A stretch of 64,000 nucleotides of DNA from Sulfurospirillum sp. UCH001 (GTDB lineage: Bacteria > Campylobacterota > Campylobacteria > Campylobacterales > Sulfurospirillaceae), in NCBI RefSeq assembly GCF_001548035.1, contig NZ_AP014723.1, positions 496,001-560,000 on the forward strand, written 5' to 3'. Made by a program: the position numbers and the translations under genes. Shown here piece after piece: positions 36,367 through 44,486 of this stretch. The notes under the pieces are model-generated. The model was not told where the DNA came from. It worked only from the letters and a program-made list of their open reading frames with translations, and made no database searches. Position 1 is the stretch's first letter. Each line of letters begins with the position of its first letter.

Positions 36367-37965
36367 TCAAAGAGGCGATCCGCCAAGCGCCTCTTTGAAA
36401 CCTTTTTCTAACTCTATCGTAAAAATAGCTCCCCCATTTTCATTCTTTGCTTCAAGTTTACCTCTCATACTCTTTTCGATAATAAGTTTTGCCATATAAA
36501 GGCCAATTCCTGTACCTTCGTTTTGTTCTTTCGTACTGACGTATGGCTCAAAGATTCTTTCAAGAGGTTCTATTTTGATGCCGCCGCCATTATCTTGAAT
36601 GATAAGGCGAACATTTGTTTCATCACTTTCTAGACTAATCGTGATTTTAGCACCCTTTTTACCAGAGGCAATGATGGCATCTTTAGCGTTTGAGAGAAGG
36701 TTTAAAATCACTTGTTCATATTCATTTTTATAACCGACAATATACTCATCGTGTAAAATGTTAACTTCTATAGCAATTTCTTGATTGGTAATTGACATTC
36801 CGATGATACGCAACACTTCATCGATAGAGGTTTGGATACTAAAGGTTTTTTTGTCTTTATTGGGCATAAAGAAGTTACGAAAATCATCAATAGTATGAGA
36901 CATATACTCAACGATATTTTCAGCCTCAATACATTTAATCTCCATAGCCGTTTTATCGAGTTTATCCATGTTGTATTTGAGTTTGAGTGTCATCAAAAGC
37001 GCAGAGAGCTGAGAAAGAGGCTGTCTCCATTGATGTGCAATGTTACTGATCATCTCTCCAAGTGCAATAAATTTAGACTTTTGAATAAGAAGCTGTTCTT
37101 GTTCACGATTTTTTTTGATTTCTTCTATAACGCGACTCTCTAAAGTACGGTTGAGATTTTCAAGTTCGAGAGTTTTTTGCTGAACTTGTCGGTGATAATT
37201 ATTTAAAAATCGCTCTATGCGTTTACCTAACATAACGGCAAATGTGTTGGCGATGAATGCAAACAGTAAAAAGATAATAACCGCAGAAGTAACTTCAAGC
37301 TTCATCTTCTTTTTAAAGTCGGCTTTCGCAATGTCAATTTCTTTATCGATATCATCGGTATAAGCGCCAGCGGCAATAATAAGATTCCACTCTTTATAGA
37401 GTTTAAAGTATGAAACTTTAGGGCGAATAATAGGGCTGTCAGGTTTTTTATATATGTAATCTACAAAAGAATACCCTTTCTCATGAATATCTTGTAAAAA
37501 TATTTTACGAAACGCTTTGCCATTTTCATCGGTATAGGCGTCGGAAATATATTCGCCTTCCAAATCAGGGCGATTGGGGTTGATAAGCATTTTTGCAAAT
37601 TTGTCACCACCGCTCATACGCTCAACCTGATAGACAAAAATGTAGTTATGTTCTTGCCCTCCGTATCGAATATGACGAATCCAGTCATATACTTCACGTT
37701 TCATGGCTTCAACCGCTTTGGGATCTGCTAAGTTCGTACGATTTTTTTTGAATTCGATAAATTCAATAATGGCATCAACTTCACGTTTGAGGACATTACG
37801 TTTACTTTCAACAAAGGTTTTCTTACTATCCTCAATTTGTGCTTGTAAAATTTCATACTGTTTTGTAATAAAAAAGTAGCCGTTGAACAGCATCAAAGAG
37901 CTGATAATAAAGATGGTACTAAAGATAATGATATTGGAGATATTGCTCTCTTTAATAATTTTCAC
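36367..37965 (-). CDS. Cache-domain sensor histidine kinase
   Basis: 532-residue membrane kinase. Two transmembrane helices (about 11-33 and 226-246) flank a periplasmic Cache domain (DPKAVEAMKREVYDWIRHIRYGG, YIFVYQ, DEPDLEGEYI-like segment, GYSFVDYIYKKP) of the type that binds carboxylates or amino acids. A coiled coil (about 258-295) leads to the DHp helix with phospho-His311 in NIAHQWRQPL and a HATPase with N-box NLLSNAKDAI, DNGGGI and GTGIGL. The start is GTG after AGGAA. It is divergent from a response regulator and one gene away from a TRAP binding protein, so a DctS-like role in C4-dicarboxylate sensing is plausible. Confidence 0.88.
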   Translation of the reverse strand: MKIIKESNISNIIIFSTIFIISSLMLFNGYFFITKQYEILQAQIEDSKKTFVESKRNVLKREVDAIIEFIEFKKNRTNLADPKAVEAMKREVYDWIRHIRYGGQEHNYIFVYQVERMSGGDKFAKMLINPNRPDLEGEYISDAYTDENGKAFRKIFLQDIHEKGYSFVDYIYKKPDSPIIRPKVSYFKLYKEWNLIIAAGAYTDDIDKEIDIAKADFKKKMKLEVTSAVIIFLLFAFIANTFAVMLGKRIERFLNNYHRQVQQKTLELENLNRTLESRVIEEIKKNREQEQLLIQKSKFIALGEMISNIAHQWRQPLSQLSALLMTLKLKYNMDKLDKTAMEIKCIEAENIVEYMSHTIDDFRNFFMPNKDKKTFSIQTSIDEVLRIIGMSITNQEIAIEVNILHDEYIVGYKNEYEQVILNLLSNAKDAIIASGKKGAKITISLESDETNVRLIIQDNGGGIKIEPLERIFEPYVSTKEQNEGTGIGLYMAKLIIEKSMRGKLEAKNENGGAIFTIELEKGFKEALGGSPL

Positions 37966-37987
37966 GAAAAATTCCTGTCATGACTGC

Positions 37988-37993
37988 TATAAT
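37988..37993 (+). promoter_or_regulatory. -10 box in the kinase/regulator divergent region
   Basis: TGCTATAAT ends at 37993, an extended -10 that would start transcription near 38000. This leaves almost no leader for an ATG at 38002, but about 50 bases for the preferred ATG at 38050. The opposite strand reads ATTATAG over the same bases, so the two divergent promoters probably overlap and compete. Confidence 0.5.
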
Positions 37994-38049
37994 TGTAATT
38001 AATGAAAAAGAATCATAGTCATTCTTTTGAGAAATGTAAAGGGTTTAAA

Positions 38050-38724
38050 ATGGATGAAAAGATGCTAAAAAAGCTTTCTCCTTATAGAGTTTTATATGCA
38101 GAAGATGACGCAGGTGTACGTAAAAATGTTTATGAATTGCTCTGCCTTTTGTTCAAAGAAGTTTATCTTGCAACTGATGGCGAAGAAGCGTATGAGCTTT
38201 TTGTCAAACATAAACCAGACCTCATTATAACAGATATCAAAATGCCGCAATTAAGTGGTATAGATTTAGCGAAGAAAATTCGTGAAAGTGATAACAAAGC
38301 TCATATCATCATCATTACAGCCTATACTGAAGTTGACTTTATGCTTGAAGCGATTGAACTTTCTTTACTTCGCTACATTGTTAAACCTATTACAGAACCT
38401 AAACTTTTTGATGCACTTGAAAAATTTTTACAAGCAAAAGAGAAAGCGCATTTACAAGAATTAGCACCTGATTGGTACTATGACTCTATGCAAAAAATCA
38501 TTACACATCATAGTGAACTTTATGAACTTACAAAAAAAGAAGCAAAATTAATCGAACTTCTTTTGGAAAAAGATTCTATTATTACATATGAAGAAATAGA
38601 GCAAAATTTGTGGGAAAGCGAATACATGAGCCTTAACGCATTGCGTCTTATGATTAAAAACTTGAGAAAAAAACTACCAGAGGGTACTTTGAAAAATATA
38701 CAAGGGATCGGCTACAAACTGTAG
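38050..38724 (+). CDS. OmpR-type response regulator
   Basis: 224 residues: receiver domain with the acidic pair at D19/D20, phospho-acceptor Asp62 in LIITDIKMPQLSG and Lys in RYIVKP, then a linker and a C-terminal winged helix (LTKKEAKLIELLLEKDSIITYEEIEQNLW, LRLMIKNLRKKLPEGTLKNIQGIGYKL). ATG at 38050 follows AAAGGG with six bases between; an ATG at 38002 is in frame but lacks a site. It pairs with the divergent Cache kinase. A near-perfect inverted repeat before dctP (38805-38820) could be its target. Confidence 0.88.
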   Translation: MDEKMLKKLSPYRVLYAEDDAGVRKNVYELLCLLFKEVYLATDGEEAYELFVKHKPDLIITDIKMPQLSGIDLAKKIRESDNKAHIIIITAYTEVDFMLEAIELSLLRYIVKPITEPKLFDALEKFLQAKEKAHLQELAPDWYYDSMQKIITHHSELYELTKKEAKLIELLLEKDSIITYEEIEQNLWESEYMSLNALRLMIKNLRKKLPEGTLKNIQGIGYKL

Positions 38725-38804
38725 TGTAAAATAAACAAAGCCTATTTTATGTAATGAGTTACAAAAAGAAACTTCTTAACGTTTATTTGTTGTGTAGTTC
38801 CTCC

Positions 38805-38820
38805 CTATATAAATATATAG
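38805..38820. promoter_or_regulatory. Inverted repeat and promoter upstream of dctP
   Basis: CTATATA-AA-TATATAG is a perfect 7-base inverted repeat with a 2-base spacer. It is followed by TATAAT at 38844-38849, which would start the dctP transcript about 30 bases before the ATG. Placed about 45-50 bases upstream of that start, the repeat is in a sensible position for an activator such as the neighbouring response regulator. Confidence 0.4.
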
Positions 38821-38886
38821 ATAATTTTGGCATAACATTCATCTATAATCAATAGTAAAATTATATAGTTTGAATAAGGAGTTGAT

Positions 38887-39876
38887 ATGACTAAATTGCT
38901 GAAAATTATGGTAGCTACAACGCTTCTTGTCTCATCTGCGATTGCAGCAGAATATACGATTAAATTAACGCATGTTGTTAGTCCAAACACTCCTAAAGGT
39001 ATGGGAGCTGACTTTTTTGCAAAACGAGTTGGTGAACTTACAAATGGTAGAGTAGAGGTTGTTGTCTTTCCAAACTCTCAATTATATGGCGATGGTGAAG
39101 AGATAAAAGCACTTAAACTTGGGAATGTACACATTGCGATGCCGAGCTTTTCAAAATTTACAAATATTGTTCCTGAAATGCAGCTTTTCGATCTTCCATT
39201 TATTTTTAGAGACAAAGAGCATCTTTATAAAGTCTTAGATGGTGAAGTTGGGCAAATCCTCAAAGATAAGGTTACCGCAAAAGGGTTTGTAGCCCTTGAT
39301 TATTGGGATGCAGGTTTTAAACAGCTTTCTTCTAATAAAAAAGCTATTTTGATGCCAAAGGATGCGGAAGGACAAAAATTTCGTGTTATGAATTCTCATG
39401 TTCTAGAAGCACAATTTAAAGCGGTTGGCGCAAATCCTCAAGTGTTACCATTTTCAAAAGTCTACTCAGCATTGCAACAAGGTGCAGTAGATGGCACTGA
39501 AAATCCACTTTCAAACTTTTATACTAAAAAGTTTTATGAAGTTCAAACAGATCTAACACTTTCAAATCATGGTTATCTTGGTTATTTGGTGATTATGAGT
39601 GAAAGTTTTTGGAAAAAATTTCCAGCGGATTTGAAACCAATGATTCTTCAAGCGATGAAAGAAGCAACAGAATACGAAAGAAAACTAGCCGCTCAAGATG
39701 ATGACGAAATGCTTACAAAGCTAAATGAGTATGCAAAAACTTCTGTAAATTTTAAAATTCATACATTAAGTCAAGAGCAAAAAGTAGCATGGCAAAAAGA
39801 AATGGATGCAATTTATCCACAATTTTATAGTGTTATAGGTGAGGATCTTATCAAAAAAGTTCAAGCTGTAAAATAA
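38887..39876 (+). CDS. dctP: TRAP transporter substrate-binding protein DctP
   Basis: 329-residue periplasmic binding protein. Signal peptide about 1-20 (cleavage near SSAIA-AE), followed by the DctP fold: YTIKLTHVVSPNTPKGMGADFFAKRVGELTNGRVEVVVFPNSQL, the arginine-bearing RVMNSHVLEAQFKAVGANPQVLPF that contacts the substrate carboxylate, and GAVDGTENPLSNFY. It would deliver C4-dicarboxylates or similar acids. DctQ and DctM, the membrane subunits, are not adjacent, so it must use a permease encoded elsewhere or serve as an accessory sensor component for the Cache kinase nearby. Confidence 0.9.
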   Translation: MTKLLKIMVATTLLVSSAIAAEYTIKLTHVVSPNTPKGMGADFFAKRVGELTNGRVEVVVFPNSQLYGDGEEIKALKLGNVHIAMPSFSKFTNIVPEMQLFDLPFIFRDKEHLYKVLDGEVGQILKDKVTAKGFVALDYWDAGFKQLSSNKKAILMPKDAEGQKFRVMNSHVLEAQFKAVGANPQVLPFSKVYSALQQGAVDGTENPLSNFYTKKFYEVQTDLTLSNHGYLGYLVIMSESFWKKFPADLKPMILQAMKEATEYERKLAAQDDDEMLTKLNEYAKTSVNFKIHTLSQEQKVAWQKEMDAIYPQFYSVIGEDLIKKVQAVK

Positions 39877-39940
39877 CATACTGGAAAAATAAGGCAAACA
39901 ATCTGCTTTGAAAAAGACTATATTTAGTAAAAGCTGATAT

Positions 39941-39963
39941 AACGCTAGAATTTTTCTAGCGTT
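39941..39963 (+). terminator. Terminator-like hairpin after dctP
   Basis: Ten-bp perfect stem (AACGCTAGAA / TTCTAGCGTT) with a TTT loop, followed by GTTATTGT. It lies in the 340-base gap between dctP and the first porin gene. The rest of that gap is AT-rich and shows only the porin promoter near its end. Confidence 0.6.
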
Positions 39964-40154
39964 GTTATTGTATAAAATAATCTTTTTTGAGGAAATGCTG
40001 CATTGTGTTTAGCTTTTCTATAGGGTAAATTGAGTTTAGTTTTATTCAGAATTCATTATGTAAAATAAAGTTTACATCTACATTTTCTAGTAACTTCATT
40101 GATAACAACATCATTACAAAAGCCGTCAAATGTGACATTTTCTTTAGAGATTTA

Positions 40155-40183
40155 TTGTAATTTATTATTTTTTGTGATAGACT
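40155..40183 (+). promoter_or_regulatory. Candidate promoter of porin gene 1
   Basis: TTGTAA at 40155-40160 and TAGACT at 40178-40183 are 17 bases apart, about 34 bases before the ATG. The -10 is weaker than the TATACT boxes of porin genes 2 and 3. Confidence 0.35.
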
Positions 40184-40216
40184 TACCTCGCCTTCAAAAA
40201 AATTCAAGGAGATAAT

Positions 40217-41461
40217 ATGAAATTAGCTAAACTTAGCTTGGCGGCTATGGTAGTTGCAGGTCTTGCATCTAGCTCTTTTGCGGCAGACACTCTTGCTGAC
40301 GCATTTAAAAACGGTAAAGTATCTGGTGAGTTGAGAGCATGGTACTTCGATAGAGAAGGATCTGCAACAGCTAATAATGCTGCTGCAAAAGCGATTAATT
40401 CTGACATTTTTAATACTGGTGTTGTTCTTGGTTATGTAACTGATAGTTTTTATGGTTTTAAATTAGGTGCTACATTCCAATCAAACTATGCAGCATTCGC
40501 TGATGGTTCATTATCTCAAGCTGGAACAGCAAAAAGTGATTTTAAAGCAGATGAATATGGCTCAGGTGCAGTTCTTTCAGAAGCTTATGTAGAATATTCA
40601 ATTGGCAAAACAACAGCAAAAGTTGGTCGTCAGTTTATTTCTACTCCACTTGTTAATGGTTCTGGATCACGTATGATTAAACAAGCATTTGAAGGTGCTG
40701 TTGTAACAAATACAGATCTTCCACAAACAACATTGGCAGCTGGTGTTGTAACTAAATACCAAGCAAGAACAGATAGTGCTGGTAATGTAGGTAAATTTGT
40801 AACTCTTGATAGCATGAGTGCCTCAGTTGGTGAAGGTGATTATGCATATACATTGCTCGCAATTAATAAGTCAATTCCTGGTACAACTTTGACAGCTCAA
40901 TGGGCGGAAATTGTCAATTTAGTTGATATGTATTATGCAGAAGCTGCGTATGCAGGTAAGGCTGGCGAATTTACTTATGGTTTAGCAGCGAACTATCAGA
41001 TGGCTGATTGGGAAGGTAATGCTGATGAAGGTACAATGTATGGTGCGAAGTTAAGCTTAGGCTTTGCAGATTTTAATACCTACGTTGCTTATACTAAAAT
41101 TACTGATGACAATACAGTTGCAGGCATTGATGGTGGCGCAGGTTTAGGCGGTGGTGCTCAAACTGCATTTGCAAAAGCGTATTCAAGTAAAACAGGAACA
41201 TATGACAGAGATACTAAAGCGTATTCTGTTGATGCAAATTATAACTTTAAACAAATTGGCTTATTAGCTGGTGCTAGATATACAAGTGTATCTGTAGATT
41301 CTGCAGCTGTAGGTTTACAAGATAGAGTTTATACAGATATTTATGCTATTTATAATTTTACTGGTGCACTTAAAGGTCTTCAAGCAGATGTCTCTTACCA
41401 AGACTGGTCAAAAGATGTTGATGGACACGATTTCTGGTTTAAAGCTAACTACAAATTTTAA
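40217..41461 (+). CDS. OprD-family outer-membrane porin 1
   Basis: 414-residue beta-barrel porin. Signal peptide about 1-22 (cleavage after SSSFA-AD), followed by DTLADAFKNGKVSGELRAWYFDR, the OprD hallmark block VGRQFISTPLVNGSGSRMIKQAFEGAV, and a C-terminal strand ending in Phe, as the Bam machinery requires. Family members carry basic amino acids, small carboxylates and aromatics. It is the first of three paralogues in a row; the signal-peptide DNA is almost identical in all. AAGGAG precedes the ATG. Neighbouring DctP and Liv genes suggest a nutrient-uptake role. Confidence 0.88.
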   Translation: MKLAKLSLAAMVVAGLASSSFAADTLADAFKNGKVSGELRAWYFDREGSATANNAAAKAINSDIFNTGVVLGYVTDSFYGFKLGATFQSNYAAFADGSLSQAGTAKSDFKADEYGSGAVLSEAYVEYSIGKTTAKVGRQFISTPLVNGSGSRMIKQAFEGAVVTNTDLPQTTLAAGVVTKYQARTDSAGNVGKFVTLDSMSASVGEGDYAYTLLAINKSIPGTTLTAQWAEIVNLVDMYYAEAAYAGKAGEFTYGLAANYQMADWEGNADEGTMYGAKLSLGFADFNTYVAYTKITDDNTVAGIDGGAGLGGGAQTAFAKAYSSKTGTYDRDTKAYSVDANYNFKQIGLLAGARYTSVSVDSAAVGLQDRVYTDIYAIYNFTGALKGLQADVSYQDWSKDVDGHDFWFKANYKF

Positions 41462-41478
41462 TTTATAGTTAATTCTAA

Positions 41479-41502
41479 AAGGCGGTAATATTTTGCCGCC
41501 TT
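41479..41502 (+). terminator. Hairpin after porin gene 1
   Basis: Seven-bp stem AAGGCGG / CCGCCTT, loop TAATATTTTG, followed by a pyrimidine-rich run rather than a pure T-tract. A (TCT) repeat of about five units follows at 41511-41528. Confidence 0.6.
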
Positions 41503-41580
41503 CTACTACATCTTCTTCTTCTTCTTTTCCAATATTTAATAAATTATCAAAAAAATCATTTTCGCGTCACTTCTTTAGTG

Positions 41581-41586
41581 TATACT
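41581..41586 (+). promoter_or_regulatory. -10 box of porin gene 2
   Basis: GTGTATACT, with TATACT at 41581-41586, lies 36 bases before the ATG. The same TATACT is used by porin gene 3. The -35 region is poor. Confidence 0.45.
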
Positions 41587-41621
41587 AACGTGCATTTATT
41601 ATCAAACTTAAGGAGATAAGT

Positions 41622-42923
41622 ATGAAATTAGCTAAACTTAGCTTGGTGGCAATAGTTGTTGCTGGATTTACATCTAGCTCATTTGCAGCAGATACACTTG
41701 CTGATGCATTCAAAAATGGTAAAGTAAATGGTGAGCTTAAAGCTTGGTACTTTGATAGAGACAATGGCGCAGCGAGTGGCACAACACATGAGAATATCTT
41801 AAGTACAGGTGTAATGTTAAATTATGTCACAGATGCTTTAATGGGCTTTAGAGCTGGTGTAACATTTCAGTCAAATTATGCTCCTTTTGCTGATGGAGCT
41901 GCTGGAGTCAATGGTTCTAAAGATATGTACAAAGGTGATATGTATGGTTCAGGTGCAGTTCTTTCAGAAGCATATTTAGGTTATGCAATTGGCAAAACAG
42001 ATGTCAAAATTGGCCGTCAATTTATCTCTACACCGTTAGTCAGTGGTAGTGGCTCTCGTATGGTAAAAGAGTCATTTGAAGGTGCAACTCTTGTAAATAC
42101 TGATATACCTCAAACAACATTAATAGCAGGATATGTTAATAAGTTTCAAGGTAGAACAAGTACATTAGAAAATACAACAGATTATGGTAGTATTGGTGAT
42201 TTTAGTAAGGTATATGCTCTCTCAACTGGCAAAGGTGCCTCTGTAAGCAAAGCATATATTGACGATGCTTATACTGCAGGTATTATTAATAAATCAATTA
42301 CTGGATTAACATTAACAGGACAATATGCTCTTGCTAATGATGTTGCACATCTTGGCGATGCGAGCATTTATCACTTAGAAGCAAATTATGTTATCCCAAT
42401 GAATGGTTTTAAATTAGGCTTTGATGCAATGTATCGTGCTTCATCTACAGATTCTGCACTTGATAGCTACTTACTTCAAGGTAGTTACTTAGGCGGTAGA
42501 ATTAGTATTAATGAACTTGCTGGATTTGGTATTAGTTTTGCAATGGCAACAAGTGATAAAAGTGATGATTTAATTGCAGGACTTGGTAATGGACCAGATA
42601 GTACCTATACTGGCAGTATTTTAACATCAAGTCATTCATATGCTAGAGATACTAACTCTTATCAAGGTAAAATTTCTTACGATTTTACAAATGTAGGAAT
42701 CAGTGGATTGAGTACATATGTCATTTATGCTGTTGCTGATCAAGGATCTGCTCAAACTAGTGGAGATTGGAAAGATGCAGCTGTTGATTTAACATATGCA
42801 TTTTCTGGTGCGCTTAAAGGATTTACAGCATCATTGCAATACGAAAATAATAAAAATGACAAAGGAACAGCGGCTACTGTAACCTCAGAAGAATATAGAT
42901 TTAGAGCAAATTATAAATTCTAA
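41622..42923 (+). CDS. OprD-family outer-membrane porin 2
   Basis: 433 residues with signal peptide about 1-22 and mature start ADTLADAFKNGKVNGELKAWYF. The OprD block KIGRQFISTPLVSGSGSRMVKESFEGATLVNTD is present, and the last residue is Phe. It differs from its neighbours mainly in putative surface loops (for example residues about 160-205, with a Thr/Ser-rich loop of its own). ATG is preceded by AAGGAG. Terminators on both sides and its own TATACT box indicate independent transcription, so relative expression of the three porins could be switched. Confidence 0.88.
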   Translation: MKLAKLSLVAIVVAGFTSSSFAADTLADAFKNGKVNGELKAWYFDRDNGAASGTTHENILSTGVMLNYVTDALMGFRAGVTFQSNYAPFADGAAGVNGSKDMYKGDMYGSGAVLSEAYLGYAIGKTDVKIGRQFISTPLVSGSGSRMVKESFEGATLVNTDIPQTTLIAGYVNKFQGRTSTLENTTDYGSIGDFSKVYALSTGKGASVSKAYIDDAYTAGIINKSITGLTLTGQYALANDVAHLGDASIYHLEANYVIPMNGFKLGFDAMYRASSTDSALDSYLLQGSYLGGRISINELAGFGISFAMATSDKSDDLIAGLGNGPDSTYTGSILTSSHSYARDTNSYQGKISYDFTNVGISGLSTYVIYAVADQGSAQTSGDWKDAAVDLTYAFSGALKGFTASLQYENNKNDKGTAATVTSEEYRFRANYKF

Positions 42924-42947
42924 TTTGAACAATTCTTAAATTTATAT

Positions 42948-42970
42948 AGCAGTGGTATTTAGCCACTGCT
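42948..42970 (+). terminator. Terminator after porin gene 2
   Basis: Perfect 8-bp stem AGCAGTGG / CCACTGCT with a TATTTAG loop, followed by TCTTC. Confidence 0.7.
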
Positions 42971-43034
42971 TCTTCAAAATCTTTCAAATTATGTTTAAAT
43001 TCTAAAAAGCTTACTTTTTCATCACACATTTTAG

Positions 43035-43062
43035 TTGACTTTAGTATTTTTTTTTGTATACT
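43035..43062 (+). promoter_or_regulatory. Sigma-70 promoter of porin gene 3
   Basis: TTGACT at 43035-43040 and TATACT at 43057-43062 are separated by 16 bases that are nearly all T. It is the only porin promoter with a recognisable -35 box, which suggests the strongest basal expression of the three. Confidence 0.6.
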
Positions 43063-43106
43063 TCTTTTTGTAACCAAATGGTAATAAACATTTTCAAGGA
43101 GAAAAT

Positions 43107-44324
43107 ATGAAATTAGCTAAACTTAGCTTGGCGGCTATCGTTGTTGCTGGACTTACATCTAGCTCATTTGCAGCAGATAATCTTGCTGATGCATTCAAAA
43201 ATGGTAAAGTAAGTGGTGAACTCAAAGCTTACTATTTTTCAAACAAAGATGATGTTGGTGATAAAGACAGCATTTTTACAACAGGTGTTTTGTTAAATTA
43301 TAAAACAGATACACTTTATGGCTTTGGTTTGAACTTGACAGCACAAGGTAGTTCTTCTCCTTTTGCTGATCATGGTGCAAAAGATGATTATAAATATTCA
43401 ATGTATGGACCAGGTGCTCAAATTTCTGAAGCGTATCTCTCATATACTCTTGGAAAAACAACAGCACTTGTTGGCCGCATGTTTTTAGATACTCCACTTG
43501 TTGCTTCCAGTGGTTCACGTGTTATCAAAGATGCATTTGAAGGTGCAGCAATTATTAATACAGACCTTCCCAATACTACTTTAATTGCTGGATACGTACA
43601 AAAAGGTCAAGATAGAACAAACTACAATGATGGAATTGGTAAATTTACAAAATACTTTGCAACAGGTTCTTTATCAATAGGGCAATTACCGGTAGAAGCT
43701 GAAGATGGTGCATATACACTTGCAATTATTAATAAATCAATTACTGGTTTAACATTAACAGCAGCATATGCAAACGCATTTGATATTGCTCAGTTAGCTT
43801 ATATTGAAGCCTTATATGAAGGTAAAGCAAGTGAATTAGGCTATACATTGGGTGCTCAATATTACTATAACAAAATTGACAGTTCATTAAGTGTCGGTAT
43901 AGATGATACAATTAGTAGCTATGCTTTCAAAGCAGGGCTAAGCTATAAAGGTATCAATGGTACAGTTGCTTATTCTCAAACTAGCGACGATAACGTACTA
44001 TTAGGCGAGCTTGTGTCTGGGTTAGGCAATGGTGCAGATTTATTGTATACAGATGCGGTGATTTCTTCTCCTGGTTATGTAAGAGACACAAAAGCTTATC
44101 TCGTAGATATTAATTACGATGTAACTGCAGCTGCAAATATTGGTGCACGTTATGTCCAAGCTGACTATGATGTTACTAATGAAAAAGCTTCTTTTACATC
44201 AATTTATGGTTCTTACAAATTTGATGGCGCTTTAAAAGGTTTCAAACTTGGTGCTGAATTTGAAGACAAAGGAAAAGATGCAAGTGGTAATGACCTTTGG
44301 GTTAAAGCTAACTATAAATTCTAA
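43107..44324 (+). CDS. OprD-family outer-membrane porin 3
   Basis: 405 residues with the same signal peptide (cleavage after SSFA-AD), mature start NLADAFKNGKVSGELKAYYF, OprD block LVGRMFLDTPLVASSGSRVIKDAFEGAAI and terminal Phe. The first 110 bases are nearly identical to porin gene 2, but the body diverges (Met instead of Gln in GRM, different loops), so the substrate range is likely different. AAGGAG lies before ATG. A strong terminator separates it from livK. Confidence 0.88.
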   Translation: MKLAKLSLAAIVVAGLTSSSFAADNLADAFKNGKVSGELKAYYFSNKDDVGDKDSIFTTGVLLNYKTDTLYGFGLNLTAQGSSSPFADHGAKDDYKYSMYGPGAQISEAYLSYTLGKTTALVGRMFLDTPLVASSGSRVIKDAFEGAAIINTDLPNTTLIAGYVQKGQDRTNYNDGIGKFTKYFATGSLSIGQLPVEAEDGAYTLAIINKSITGLTLTAAYANAFDIAQLAYIEALYEGKASELGYTLGAQYYYNKIDSSLSVGIDDTISSYAFKAGLSYKGINGTVAYSQTSDDNVLLGELVSGLGNGADLLYTDAVISSPGYVRDTKAYLVDINYDVTAAANIGARYVQADYDVTNEKASFTSIYGSYKFDGALKGFKLGAEFEDKGKDASGNDLWVKANYKF

Positions 44325-44339
44325 TTCTATTTTTCTTCT

Positions 44340-44361
44340 CTCCGCCCCTTTTGGGGTGGAG
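44340..44361 (+). terminator. Terminator after porin gene 3
   Basis: Nine-bp GC-rich stem CTCCGCCCC / GGGGTGGAG (one G-T pair) with a TTTT loop, followed by a pyrimidine tract with several T-runs. It isolates the porin from the liv operon. Confidence 0.8.
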
Positions 44362-44486
44362 CTCTTCTATTTCTTTTCGTAACATTTTTTAATTGCATAT
44401 TTTTTATACAACATCTTCAAAACTTCACATTCATTCTTAAGTAACTTTTTTGTACTATATTTCTATAACTACACTAAGGAGTTTTC

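Noticed and set aside
38826-38841. Possible sigma-54 site TTGGCAT before dctP
   Set aside because: The GG is not followed by GC at the required 10-base spacing, and a good TATAAT is nearby.
41511-41528. (TCT) repeat between porin genes as a phase-variation tract
   Set aside because: Only about five units, far from any -35 or -10 box and outside coding sequence; probably not a switch.
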